Source of the DNA: Clostridia bacterium
GTDB taxonomy: Bacteria > Bacillota > Clostridia > Oscillospirales > Acutalibacteraceae
Assembly (NCBI GenBank): GCA_017473165.1
Contig: JAFUNA010000014.1
Span: forward strand, 62,001 to 126,000
Reading direction: 5' to 3'
DNA length: 64,000 nucleotides
Position 1 is the stretch's first letter. Every line of letters starts with the position of its first letter. The position numbers were made by a program, and so were the translations under genes. This document shows, in pieces, positions 54,235 to 63,026 of the stretch. The notes beneath the pieces were generated by a model that saw only the letters and a program-made list of their open reading frames with translations, did no database searches and had not been told where the DNA came from.

Positions 54235-54909
54235 TTATTCATGTTGCACAAAGTCTGTTTTCTGCCGTTGTGCATCTTCAACAACGGCTATCAATTCGTG
54301 CAAATTGTCAATCAGCTTTGCACCCGTTTTGTTCAGCCGGGATATATGCTCATGACCGCTCGTCAGCAGCACGCAATCCGCACCCAATTCCGCCGCCATT
54401 TCAGCATCGTGTTCAAGATCGCCGACCACCAGAACATGACCCTTTTCTGCACCGCTTTTTTCAAGGTAATCGACCGCTCTTTCTATCTTTGAGCCTGCAA
54501 AAAAATCACCCGAACCGAGCACGGCATCGAATTTTTCACGCACTCCATACTTGGTCATATTTAGTAATAACTGTTCATTATTAGACGAAGATACAACTGC
54601 TTGTTTTATGCCTTTTTCGGCAAAAAAAGCAATCGCTTCCCGTGCTCCGTCGGTTAATCCGCACCCCTCAAGGTAACGCAGATAACCCTCATTATATTGC
54701 TTTATAATCAAATTGTAATCGTCATTTTCAAGGTCAAAAACACGCTCGTAAAATTTTACAATCGGTACTCCGATGCATTCACGGTAAAAATCAATGTCAA
54801 TGGGCGGTTTTTCCCTCATTTCAAGCATATCGTTAACGCTTTGAAGCGATGATGATATGTCATTTAGCAGAGTACCGTTCCAATCCCATATAATGTGTGT
54901 GTATTTCAA
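54235..54909 (-). CDS. HAD-family hydrolase, phosphoglycolate-phosphatase-like
   Basis: A 224-aa HAD phosphatase: nucleophile Asp9 in IIWDWNGTLLND, motif II in AVVSSSNNEQLL, Lys region GSKIERAVDYL and motif III VVGDLEHDAEMAAELG. Cytoplasmic; substrate unknown (small sugar or nucleotide phosphates are usual). The start is TTG at 54909, 7 nt behind AAGGAGG; no ATG is available. Divergent from the MGMT-type gene. Confidence 0.9.
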   Translation of the reverse strand: MKYTHIIWDWNGTLLNDISSSLQSVNDMLEMREKPPIDIDFYRECIGVPIVKFYERVFDLENDDYNLIIKQYNEGYLRYLEGCGLTDGAREAIAFFAEKGIKQAVVSSSNNEQLLLNMTKYGVREKFDAVLGSGDFFAGSKIERAVDYLEKSGAEKGHVLVVGDLEHDAEMAAELGADCVLLTSGHEHISRLNKTGAKLIDNLHELIAVVEDAQRQKTDFVQHE

Positions 54910-54933
54910 TATTTAACCTCCTTTTTCAATTTG

Positions 54934-54962
54934 TTGATAAATTAAACAATTAATGTTAAAAT
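54934..54962 (+). promoter_or_regulatory. Promoter of the MGMT-family gene
   Basis: TTGATA (54934-54939), a 17-bp spacer and TAAAAT (54957-54962). Confidence 0.6.
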
Positions 54963-54978
54963 AATAACAGGTGATATT

Positions 54979-55287
54979 ATGGATACATTTAATAGAATTT
55001 ATGAAGTGGTTAAAAGAATTCCGAAAGGAAGAGTTGCGTCCTACGGCACCGTTGCCGCCATGGCGGGAAATCCCCGATGGGCAAGGGTTGTGGGATATGC
55101 TCTCCACGTTAATCCCGAGCCGGGCAAAATCCCCTGCCACCGTGTTGTTACCAAAAACGGCGAGGTTTCAAAGGCATTTGCCTTCGGCGGCGAAAATATG
55201 CAAAGAACTCTGCTGTCCGAGGAAGGCGTTGAATTCCTTGAGGACGGCAGAGTAGATATGAAAAAATACGGTTGGATGGGCGATTAA
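54979..55287 (+). CDS. MGMT/Ogt-type DNA-binding alkyltransferase domain protein
   Basis: A 102-aa protein equal to the C-terminal domain of O6-alkylguanine-DNA alkyltransferases, with helix-turn-helix (IPKGRVASYGTVAAMAG), the Arg finger region (WARVVGYAL) and the active-site motif PCHRV (Cys53). Short alkyltransferase-like (ATL) proteins have Trp instead of Cys here; this one keeps Cys, so it could still accept an alkyl group although it lacks the N-terminal domain. Its stop is directly next to the convergent CapA gene with no terminator between. Confidence 0.88.
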   Translation: MDTFNRIYEVVKRIPKGRVASYGTVAAMAGNPRWARVVGYALHVNPEPGKIPCHRVVTKNGEVSKAFAFGGENMQRTLLSEEGVEFLEDGRVDMKKYGWMGD

Positions 55288-56601
55288 TTATGACGGAGAT
55301 ACAATTCCGTTGTCCGAAATCTTTACGCCCTGCGGCTCATAGCTCTCAACCCTGTCAAACAGAGCTCTGCGTTCTTCCGCCGTTTTAAGAATGCGGGTTT
55401 CGCAGCCCTTTTGTGCAAGAGGCATATAGTGAACCTGCATATTCAGCTTTCTGTCAAAATTCAGAGTCACAACGCACGAGTCAAGGCTCTTGCTGTTAAA
55501 CCAGAAGTTTCCCACGCTGTAAACAATCGGTGCGTTTTTATAGTATTCCATGCCCTGCAGACAATGGGTATGACCGCCGATTACGGCATCCGCACCCGCA
55601 TCGATATATTCCCGTGCCATGGTCTTTTGTGCAGCTTCAAGCTTGGTTGAATTCTCCGTGCCCCAATGAACGTAAACCACAAGATAGTCGCATTGAGCAT
55701 CGGCTTTTCTGATTGCCTCCACAAAATCTGTGCTGTCATAGGTTCCCATTATTCCCGCTCTGTTAGGCTCTGCAACGGGGGTAAAATACTTCTTTTCGGC
55801 TCTGCTTGCCGCAACGATTCCTATTTTATAACCATTTATAATAAAATAGTGTCCCTCGGAGGCTTTTTCAAGATTTTTTCCCGCACCGACATATGGCATC
55901 CCCGCTTTTTTGAGGTGTTCGAGGGTATCAAGAAAACCGATTTCGCCGAAATCGTAGACATGATTATTTGCAAGTGAAACAATATCCGCTCCCAAATCCT
56001 TCATAATCTGAATTCTTTCGGGTGCAACCTGGAAAGTCCAGGTTTTGCCGTTAATCCGCTCTCCCCTTTCACCGATTGAAAACTCATTGTTAATGAGAAA
56101 AACATCGCAGGAATTGAGATATTTGATCAAGTCGGCATCAATGCAGTTCAGAACTCCGCCCTTTTTGCTTGCGTGTGCCATGGGTGCAAAATTTGTGTCA
56201 AGAAGAATATCGCCGACAAAAGCAACGCTGAAGTTTTCGCCGCCGTTATCACCCTTGTTTGTGATGTTTTCGGCGGTTAATTTTCTGTCAACCATATCTT
56301 TCATAACGTTGAACGAGCTGCCGGTCACATCGTGCCATGTTTTTTCGGTGTAAGTTCCGTTGAGAATCTCGGTCTGAATCTGCTTTACAAGATCCTCGCC
56401 AAGCGATTTAAGAAACGCCTCGTTGAATTCGTGCCCCGATGCAGCGGAAATCACTTCCGATGCCTGCTCAAAATCGAACTTTTTAGCCTGTTCTTCGATT
56501 GAAGAATCAAAAGAGCCGTTCATGCTGCATCCGACAAACGAAATCAATAATATAAATGTTATTATAATATAAATACCCTTTTTATACAACTTTAAATTCA
56601 C
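55288..56601 (-). CDS. CapA-family lipoprotein (metallophosphatase-like fold)
   Basis: A 437-aa exported lipoprotein (FILLISFVGCSMNGS; lipid Cys about 25) with a CapA domain of the poly-gamma-glutamate-synthesis family: FVGDILLDTNF, LINNEFSIG, SLANNHVYDFGEIGFLDTLE, VYVHWGTE and VIGGHTHCLQGMEYY. CapA proteins occur with capsule genes, but isolated lipoprotein versions are common and poorly known. The start is GTG at 56601 and overlaps the previous gene by 4 bp. It is last in the SIS-GH84-Cys protein-CapA run. Confidence 0.88.
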   Translation of the reverse strand: MNLKLYKKGIYIIITFILLISFVGCSMNGSFDSSIEEQAKKFDFEQASEVISAASGHEFNEAFLKSLGEDLVKQIQTEILNGTYTEKTWHDVTGSSFNVMKDMVDRKLTAENITNKGDNGGENFSVAFVGDILLDTNFAPMAHASKKGGVLNCIDADLIKYLNSCDVFLINNEFSIGERGERINGKTWTFQVAPERIQIMKDLGADIVSLANNHVYDFGEIGFLDTLEHLKKAGMPYVGAGKNLEKASEGHYFIINGYKIGIVAASRAEKKYFTPVAEPNRAGIMGTYDSTDFVEAIRKADAQCDYLVVYVHWGTENSTKLEAAQKTMAREYIDAGADAVIGGHTHCLQGMEYYKNAPIVYSVGNFWFNSKSLDSCVVTLNFDRKLNMQVHYMPLAQKGCETRILKTAEERRALFDRVESYEPQGVKISDNGIVSPS

Positions 56602-57107
56602 TCTCCAAGTAAATGCTTAAGCTCAAGAATATCGGTCAGCTCCTCGCTGACAGCTTTCATATATTCAAGAATTTCCGGGTCACGCATAAGCGACCTTGCC
56701 GCCATTCTGACTTCTTTGACAAATTTAGGGTCAAGAAGGCGGTTTTCTCTTGCAAGCGGGCACATTCCCGCTCTCGGGTCATAAATAATTTTAATTTTAT
56801 TCTTTCCGTTATCCTCATAAACGATGGGAAACAGCGGAAAAATGCGGCAGGCAAGAGGTCTTTCCTCCCTGTTGCACTCTCCGGAGCATATCAGCATAGG
56901 GTAACCGTAGTTTCCCTCGGTTTCGCAAACATCAAAGCCTTCTTTGCCGTCAAAAAACTCCTTCTCATGGGGGTAAAGCCACATACCTTTACTGTCACCC
57001 CTGCAACAGAGTCCGTCGCAAATCCTGCCGCAGTTATAAAATCCGAGGGGTGTTTTATGATAAAGACGCTCATAGGCATCCTTTAATGCAGGGTGCAGAT
57101 TTTTCAT
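56598..57107 (-). CDS. Cysteine-cluster protein (YkgJ-like)
   Basis: A 169-aa soluble protein with many cysteines: GRICDGLCC near the N-terminus, then DVCETEGNYG, LICSGECN, LACRIFPL and AGMCPLARE. This layout resembles the YkgJ-type iron/zinc-chelating (Fe-S or Zn) family, whose function is unknown. The start is the ATG at 57107, which overlaps the GH84 stop (ATGA) and has AAAGGA upstream; a longer reading is rejected. Its stop overlaps the capA start, so all are translationally coupled. Confidence 0.72.
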   Translation of the reverse strand: MKNLHPALKDAYERLYHKTPLGFYNCGRICDGLCCRGDSKGMWLYPHEKEFFDGKEGFDVCETEGNYGYPMLICSGECNREERPLACRIFPLFPIVYEDNGKNKIKIIYDPRAGMCPLARENRLLDPKFVKEVRMAARSLMRDPEILEYMKAVSEELTDILELKHLLGE

Positions 57108-58768
57108 ATTGTAAGTGTCCTTTCGGCAAAGCTCTGCAGCGAAAAATCGCAAAGCGTTTTGGGATGTGCCAGATATTTTTTGAGAATTTCTCTTGTTTTT
57201 TGCTTGTTTTCATCGGAATTATTTACAATTGTTGCCGTTGCGGATTCAAGCAATTCAAGGGCGATTTTTTGTTTTTCCGCCCATGGCAGAAGCTCGGAAA
57301 CTTCAGGCATATCAACGGTTTCGGTAAATTCAATGCATTTCTTCAGCTTTTCAATATATGTCTGCATCACAGAATACGCACCGTTAATATCGCCCGCAAA
57401 AAACATCTGTTGTGCTTCATTGAGCACCGAATTCATCATAGGCGAATTTTCAACCTTAAGACATGAGAAAAGTAGGTTGTCAAGCAAAGGCATGAGCAGC
57501 TCTTTTTTATCCTTAAGCACAATTTCACAGGCCTTTTGCCATGACTCATAGCCGCTGTACTCAATCGGATTCCAAAGGTAGGCACAGACCGTCAGTAAAG
57601 GTATTCTGCTTGACATTCCGAACTCCATAACGTTGGAAATTATGCCCTCGGAATAACGGTACAAATCTTTTTCTCTGCCGTTTATATAGCCGATGTGCAT
57701 CTCGTTTTGCATTTCAGCATCGTTGACAGGGAAGTTATCCCAATAGAGCGGTTTATGATTTGTTGCGTTTTCAAAAACAACCGCTTCACGCACGGTCAGC
57801 TCCTGCGAGCAGATGTTTTTTCCTGTCCAGAAAAGGCTGACCTTTGAAGGGATTCCCCTGCCGAGCTTTGAGATAAAATATTCATCTCCCCTGCCGTGAT
57901 ACTGCAAGGGGCAAACTGTAAGGGAGCAATTCTCATTCAAATTTGTAAGAAATAAGTTGAATTTATTGATAAGGGCAATATGTGCGTTAACGGCTTCACC
58001 GTCAAACGCCGCTTTATCTTCGTCAAACCACAGATTTTCGGGAATGTCATCAAGAAGCAGTCCGAAATTTCTTATTCCAATGTTGTAAAGTTGTTCGACT
58101 TTACGGCAAAGCTTTTCAAAATCGGCATCGGAAGAATATTTCATGCTCAATCCCGGAGCGATGCAATAATGAAAATCAACAAATTTTTCCTTGCAGATTT
58201 CTGCAAGCTCCGAAAGCTGCTTAAGTTCTTTTTCGGGATAAAGCTCGTCCCATTTATCACGGTGATAAGGGTCATCTTTCGGGGCATAATAATGTGTGTT
58301 CATGCCGTAAAAAGACAGTAAATCAAGATTGGAAATGCGTGTTTCAAAATCCCACGGTTTGCCGTAAAAGCCTTCTATATAGCCCCTTTTGACAAACAGA
58401 GGGTAGTCCTCAACCTCTCCGACAAAGAAGTTTTTATCACCAAGCATCTGACGAATTCTGCAAACTGCTCTGAACAGACTTTTTTTGCCCGAAACGGTAA
58501 GCTTGATATGCAGTCCGTCGCTGCGTTTTTCGGAATTTATGATGAACTTTTCATCGGTTATGCGGTTTGCTTCTTCGATATATTCCGTGCGGCGGGTATT
58601 CTCTTTGGATATATCTATGTAAAGTTTATTCGCTTTACATAACTTACTCTTTTTGAAGCTGATTTCACTTGCCGCAAATTCGTTTTCATAGCCCAAAACA
58701 ACAATATCCGAAAACAAACAGTCTGTCCATTCCGTTATTTTGGATTTTTGGAAAGCGGGATAAATCAT
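57104..58768 (-). CDS. GH84 beta-N-acetylglucosaminidase
   Basis: A 554-aa GH84 enzyme (O-GlcNAcase/NagJ type) that removes terminal beta-GlcNAc by substrate-assisted catalysis. It has an N-terminal alpha/beta domain (about 1-120), then RGYIEGFYGKPW (128-139) and the catalytic Asp pair Asp240-Asp241 in GLLLDDIPENL; YYAPKDDPYHRDKW is also typical. The C-terminus is helical. No signal peptide, unlike secreted clostridial NagJ, so it acts in the cytoplasm. Overlaps both neighbours by 4 bp. Confidence 0.93.
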   Translation of the reverse strand: MIYPAFQKSKITEWTDCLFSDIVVLGYENEFAASEISFKKSKLCKANKLYIDISKENTRRTEYIEEANRITDEKFIINSEKRSDGLHIKLTVSGKKSLFRAVCRIRQMLGDKNFFVGEVEDYPLFVKRGYIEGFYGKPWDFETRISNLDLLSFYGMNTHYYAPKDDPYHRDKWDELYPEKELKQLSELAEICKEKFVDFHYCIAPGLSMKYSSDADFEKLCRKVEQLYNIGIRNFGLLLDDIPENLWFDEDKAAFDGEAVNAHIALINKFNLFLTNLNENCSLTVCPLQYHGRGDEYFISKLGRGIPSKVSLFWTGKNICSQELTVREAVVFENATNHKPLYWDNFPVNDAEMQNEMHIGYINGREKDLYRYSEGIISNVMEFGMSSRIPLLTVCAYLWNPIEYSGYESWQKACEIVLKDKKELLMPLLDNLLFSCLKVENSPMMNSVLNEAQQMFFAGDINGAYSVMQTYIEKLKKCIEFTETVDMPEVSELLPWAEKQKIALELLESATATIVNNSDENKQKTREILKKYLAHPKTLCDFSLQSFAERTLTI

Positions 58769-59502
58769 AACGACCTTATCTCCTTTTTATATTTCGCAAC
58801 GTAGGCGTTATTTATCTCATCGCCGCCGTCAACATTGCTGCTGGAGAATACCTCGGGAGCAAATCCGTCGGCAAACATCATTTCAACAGCTCTTGCTTCA
58901 ATCGCATTAAGAATTGCTGCACCCGCAGAGGTTGAGGTGGGTGCAACGTTTCTGCCTATTTCGGGAATAAGCATTGATGCGTCGCCGATACAGCCGCAGT
59001 TATCAATTACGATTGTGCCGAGCTCATAGAGCTTTTTACCGCTTGAATGTCTTGATTTTCCCTGCATGGTGTGTTCCATGTTGGTTATAACAACGGTTTT
59101 GATTCCCTTTTCTTTTGCAATCAGAGCAAGGTCTATAGCAACACCGTTTCTGCCCGAATTTGAGAAAAGGAAAAGCAAATCTCCTTTTTTGACATCATGG
59201 TCATCCATCAGAATTTCGCCGTAGCCCTCAAGACGCTCAAGAACGGTGCTTTTTGAAGCACTTTCATGAAGCATAAGCCCTGTTTCAAGTATGGGATTTA
59301 CGTTTACAAGTCCGCCCGCACGGTAAAAAATCTCCTCTGCAAGCATATGCGAATGACCCGTGCCGAAGGTGTGAATTCTTCCGCCGTTTTCAAGTGTATC
59401 TGCAACTGCACGGGCTGCTTTTTCAATATTATCGATTTGTTCGGTTGCGATTCTTGCAATTATCTTATTTAAATTTTCAAAATATTCAACAGCTTTTGAC
59501 AT
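58765..59502 (-). CDS. SIS-domain phosphosugar-binding protein (COG4821 type)
   Basis: A 245-aa SIS-fold protein: RIHTFGTGHSHMLAEEIFYRAGGL, FLFSNSGRNGVAIDLAL (phosphosugar-binding Ser/Gly loop) and VVITNMEHT. The family is annotated as phosphosugar binding or isomerase. It lacks the full MurQ pattern, so it is not a clear etherase. As the first gene of the GH84 operon it probably handles the released amino sugar after phosphorylation; this is context inference. ATG at 59502 behind CGGAGGA. Confidence 0.87.
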   Translation of the reverse strand: MSKAVEYFENLNKIIARIATEQIDNIEKAARAVADTLENGGRIHTFGTGHSHMLAEEIFYRAGGLVNVNPILETGLMLHESASKSTVLERLEGYGEILMDDHDVKKGDLLFLFSNSGRNGVAIDLALIAKEKGIKTVVITNMEHTMQGKSRHSSGKKLYELGTIVIDNCGCIGDASMLIPEIGRNVAPTSTSAGAAILNAIEARAVEMMFADGFAPEVFSSSNVDGGDEINNAYVAKYKKEIRSL

Positions 59503-59534
59503 GATCTTTCCTCCGATTACAATTTTACACCATA

Positions 59535-59563
59535 ATTCTAAATCATATTAAAGCAAATATCAA
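59535..59563 (-). promoter_or_regulatory. Promoter of the SIS-GH84-CapA operon
   Basis: On the minus strand TTGATA (59563-59558), a 17-bp spacer and TAGAAT (59540-59535). Confidence 0.65.
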
Positions 59564-59637
59564 GTTTTTTTCAAAATTACTTTATTTTAATACATTATTA
59601 TGTTATAATTTAACAAATTGAAAGAAAGGTGTACCCT

Positions 59638-61071
59638 ATGAAAAGACAAAGCGGAATTCTTATGCACATTTCATCGCTCTACGGAGATTATTCAACAGGC
59701 ACTTTCGGAAAAAATGCCTTTGAATTCATAGATTTTCTTGTTGATTCGGGCTTTTCGGTGTGGCAGGTTTTGCCGTTTACCGTAACCGACGAATACAACT
59801 CCCCCTATAAATCCTTTTCGGCATTCGGCGGAAATCCGTATTTTGTTGACCCCGAAAAGCTTTATGATGACGGACTTATCTCAAAAGAAGATTTGGAAAA
59901 CTGCAGACAGAAAACCCCGTATTCTGCGGAATTTGACAGACTTCACAAGGAACGTCTTGCATTGCTGAAAAAAGCATACGGAAACTTCAAAAATCACGGT
60001 GCGGTTTCGGAATTTATTGAAAAGCATCCCAGACTCGAAGCCTTCTGCCGCTTCATGACACTTCGTTCACAGAACAACGAAAAGCCCTGGCAGGAATGGG
60101 AGTCCGACGAAATCACCGACACCGAAACGCTCGGTATGTGGCAATTCATTCAGTATGAATTCTTTACTCAATGGGCTGAAATCAAGGCTTACGCAAACTC
60201 AAATGGAGTCAGCATAATAGGTGATATTCCGATTTATGTTTCGGATGACAGCTGCGACGTCTGGGAAAACAGAAGTCTTTTTCAGATAAATGAGGCAGGA
60301 TATCCGACAAAGGTTGCGGGTGTGCCGCCCGATTATTTTGCAGAGGACGGTCAGCTTTGGGGCAATCCCCTTTATGATTGGGACGAAATGAAAAAAGACG
60401 GCTTTGCGTGGTGGAGAGAGCGTATGAATCATGCACTCACCATGTTTGACGGCGTAAGAATCGACCATTTCAGAGCAATTGAAGCCTATTGGGCAGTTGA
60501 TTCAGGCGAAAAGACCGCAAAAAACGGTGTCTGGGTCAAGGGGCCGGGCATGGATTTTGTTGAGGCAATCAAAAAAGGCAATGAAGATAAGCTTATCATT
60601 GCGGAGGATCTTGGCGATATCACAGACGAAGTGCGTGAGCTTGTTGAAAAAAGCGGATTTCCCGGCATGAGAGTTTTTCAGTTCGGCTTCCTTGACGACG
60701 GAAACAGCATTCATATGCCTCATAACTATATCAGAAATTCCGTTGCGTATTCGGGCACTCACGATAACAACACCCTTTTCGGATTCCTTTGGGAAAGCGA
60801 TGAAGCCACTCGCCGCAGAGCTCTTGACTACTGCGGATTTGAAGGCGGCGACTGGGGCGGAGCAACTCCCCTTTTCCTGCGTGCGGTTTTTGCAAGCGTC
60901 AGCAACCTTGCCGTAATCCCCATACAGGACTATCTGATGTACGGCTCGGACACAAGAATTAATACCCCGGGCGTTGCAGACGGCAACTGGAGCTACCGTG
61001 TTACAAAAGAGCAGCTTGACGGTGCAAACAAAGAATTTTTCAAAACTCTGAACAGAATATATAAAAGGTAA
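59638..61071 (+). CDS. malQ: 4-alpha-glucanotransferase
   Basis: MalQ (GH77) moves alpha-1,4-glucan segments between chains in maltodextrin or glycogen use. The 477-aa protein has RQSGILMHISSLYGDYSTGTFG, WQVLPFTVTDEYNSPY, IIGDIPIYVSDDS, the nucleophile segment VRIDHFRAIEAYW and IAEDLGDIT with the acid/base Glu, and SGTHDNNT. The ATG at 59638 is 8 nt behind AAAGG; an in-frame GTG at 59629 overlaps that site. A TATAAT lies 30 bp upstream with a poor -35. It starts a plus-strand run of four close genes. Confidence 0.95.
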   Translation: MKRQSGILMHISSLYGDYSTGTFGKNAFEFIDFLVDSGFSVWQVLPFTVTDEYNSPYKSFSAFGGNPYFVDPEKLYDDGLISKEDLENCRQKTPYSAEFDRLHKERLALLKKAYGNFKNHGAVSEFIEKHPRLEAFCRFMTLRSQNNEKPWQEWESDEITDTETLGMWQFIQYEFFTQWAEIKAYANSNGVSIIGDIPIYVSDDSCDVWENRSLFQINEAGYPTKVAGVPPDYFAEDGQLWGNPLYDWDEMKKDGFAWWRERMNHALTMFDGVRIDHFRAIEAYWAVDSGEKTAKNGVWVKGPGMDFVEAIKKGNEDKLIIAEDLGDITDEVRELVEKSGFPGMRVFQFGFLDDGNSIHMPHNYIRNSVAYSGTHDNNTLFGFLWESDEATRRRALDYCGFEGGDWGGATPLFLRAVFASVSNLAVIPIQDYLMYGSDTRINTPGVADGNWSYRVTKEQLDGANKEFFKTLNRIYKR

Positions 61072-61075
61072 AGAT

Positions 61076-62341
61076 ATGGAAACTAAAAACTTTTTTGACA
61101 TCAGCGAAAGAATAAAAATTGCAAGCGATGCCGCTTTGAAAAAAGCGGTCGTAAAGCTTGACGAAATTGAGGAAATAACAGAATACAACCAGCAGAAGGT
61201 GCTTGCCGCTTTCATAAACAACCGTGTCAGTGAAGCGGATTTTGCAGGCTCAACGGGCTACGGCTACGGCGACAGCGGCAGAGATAAGCTGGACAGAATT
61301 TATGCGGAAATTTTCGGTGCGGAGGATGCAATCGTGCGTCACAGCTTCACCTGCGGCACTCACACCCTTGCCGTTGCACTTTTCGGAGTGCTCCGTCCCG
61401 GCGACACCATGCTCTGCGTTACGGGCACACCCTATGACACAATTCACAGCGTTATCGGCTTAAGCGGTGAGGGAATGGGCTCGCTCAAGGATTACGGTAT
61501 CGGCTATGAACAGGTAGACCTTGACGAAAACGGCAGACCCGACCTTGCAGCAATTGAAAAAGCTCTGGAAACCAATCCGAAAATGGTATATATCCAGCGT
61601 TCAAGAGGCTACAGCCTCCGACCCAGCCTTTCGGTTAAGGAAATCGGCGAAATTGCCGACCTTGTTCACGCAAAATGCGATGCGGTTGTTATGGTTGACA
61701 ACTGCTACGGCGAACTTGTTGAAAAGCTTGAGCCTACCGACGTCGGTGTAGACCTCATTGCAGGCTCGCTCATAAAGAATGCGGGCGGCTCGATTGCACG
61801 CACGGGCGGCTACATAGCAGGCAGAGCCGACCTTGTTGAGCTTTGTGCATACAGGGCAACAACCCCCGGACTCGGAAAAGAAGTCGGCTGCACTCTGGGC
61901 GAAAACAGAAATATGTATATGGGTATTTTCAACGCTCCCCACGTTGTTGGTCAAGCATTGCAGGCTGCGGTTTTTGCGGCCGCACTCTTTGAAAACCTCG
62001 GCTTTAAGGTCACTCCGTCAAGTGACGAAAGCCGTCACGATATCATTCAGGCTCTCTGTCTTGAAACACCCGAAAGACTTGTTGAATTCTGTCAGGGAAT
62101 CCAGAGCGGTGCTCCCGTCGATTCCTATGTTGTGCCCGAGCCCTGGGATATGCCCGGCTATGACAGCAAGGTTATCATGGCGGCAGGTGCATTCATTCTG
62201 GGCTCGTCAATCGAGCTTTCAGCCGACGCTCCGCTGCGTGAGCCCTATGCGGTATGGCTTCAGGGCGGAATAAATTTCCACTCCGCCAAAACCGCAATTA
62301 TGCTTGCGGCGGAAAAGCTTTCAAAGAAGGGGCTGATTTAA
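61076..62341 (+). CDS. PLP-dependent lyase of the Met-gamma-lyase/aluminium-resistance family
   Basis: A 421-aa fold-type I PLP enzyme (PF06838, sometimes 'aluminum resistance protein'). The Schiff-base lysine is Lys234 in AGSLIKNAGGSIA; other family segments are GYGYGDSGRDKLD, RHSFTCGTHTLAVALFG, VYIQRSRGYSLRPSL and VMVDNCYGELVE. The substrate is not established; cysteine or methionine gamma-elimination is assumed from homology. 4 bp after malQ, 0 bp before the DUF2461 gene, so co-transcribed. Confidence 0.9.
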   Translation: METKNFFDISERIKIASDAALKKAVVKLDEIEEITEYNQQKVLAAFINNRVSEADFAGSTGYGYGDSGRDKLDRIYAEIFGAEDAIVRHSFTCGTHTLAVALFGVLRPGDTMLCVTGTPYDTIHSVIGLSGEGMGSLKDYGIGYEQVDLDENGRPDLAAIEKALETNPKMVYIQRSRGYSLRPSLSVKEIGEIADLVHAKCDAVVMVDNCYGELVEKLEPTDVGVDLIAGSLIKNAGGSIARTGGYIAGRADLVELCAYRATTPGLGKEVGCTLGENRNMYMGIFNAPHVVGQALQAAVFAAALFENLGFKVTPSSDESRHDIIQALCLETPERLVEFCQGIQSGAPVDSYVVPEPWDMPGYDSKVIMAAGAFILGSSIELSADAPLREPYAVWLQGGINFHSAKTAIMLAAEKLSKKGLI

Positions 62342-63025
62342 ATGGAATACAAAGGAATAACCCGTGATGCCCTTTTCCTTATGGCGGACAACCGTTTCAG
62401 AGATTCAAAGGCATATTACGAGGAGCACAAAGAACAAATCAAAAGCTCCATGACAATTCCCATGCGTCAGCTTGCGGGAATCATCGGCGAAGAGCTTGTT
62501 TCCCTTGACCCGCTTATGAATACCATTCCCACAAAAATGGTTTCAAGAGTCCGCCGTGATACACGCTACACCAAGGATAAGAGCCTTTACCGTGAGAATA
62601 TGTGGATAATGTTCATGCGACCCAAGCACGAATGGAGAGGTTATCCCTGCATGTGGTTTGAGGTTACGCCGATGAATTATTCGCTCGGAGTGGGATTTTT
62701 CGGCGATGAGCCCGGACTTCTCGAAGCATTCCGAAAAAACCTGCGTGAAAATCCCGAGGAATTCAGAAAAGCGGCTGATTTGTGCATCGGCACAGGCTCG
62801 CAATTCTTCAGCAGAAAATACAAAAGACCTTTCCCCGGCTGTCCCGAGGGTCTTGAAGAATATTACAACGCAAAAGATGTTGGTTTTATCATGTTTTCGG
62901 GTCAGCTTGAGGACCTTGAGGACGACACGATAATAAAAATCATGCGTGAAACCTATAAGGCATATTCGCCGATGTATAAATTCCTGCTCAAGGTTTCTGA
63001 TGAATATTTCTCAAAGGAGGAATAA
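62342..63025 (+). CDS. DUF2461-family protein
   Basis: A 227-aa soluble protein with the DUF2461 pattern: FRDSKAYYEEHKEQIK, RVRRDTRYTKDKSLYRENMWIMF, FEVTPMNYSLGVGFF and KRPFPGCPEGLEEYYNAK. Function unknown. The ATG follows the previous stop directly (TAAATG), with AAGAAGGGG inside that gene as ribosome site. Confidence 0.88.
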   Translation: MEYKGITRDALFLMADNRFRDSKAYYEEHKEQIKSSMTIPMRQLAGIIGEELVSLDPLMNTIPTKMVSRVRRDTRYTKDKSLYRENMWIMFMRPKHEWRGYPCMWFEVTPMNYSLGVGFFGDEPGLLEAFRKNLRENPEEFRKAADLCIGTGSQFFSRKYKRPFPGCPEGLEEYYNAKDVGFIMFSGQLEDLEDDTIIKIMRETYKAYSPMYKFLLKVSDEYFSKEE

Positions 63026-63026
63026 C

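Noticed and set aside
60502..61221. A 239-codon open frame on the minus strand
   Set aside because: It lies antisense to malQ and the PLP lyase gene, both with complete family motifs; composition reflects the complementary codons.
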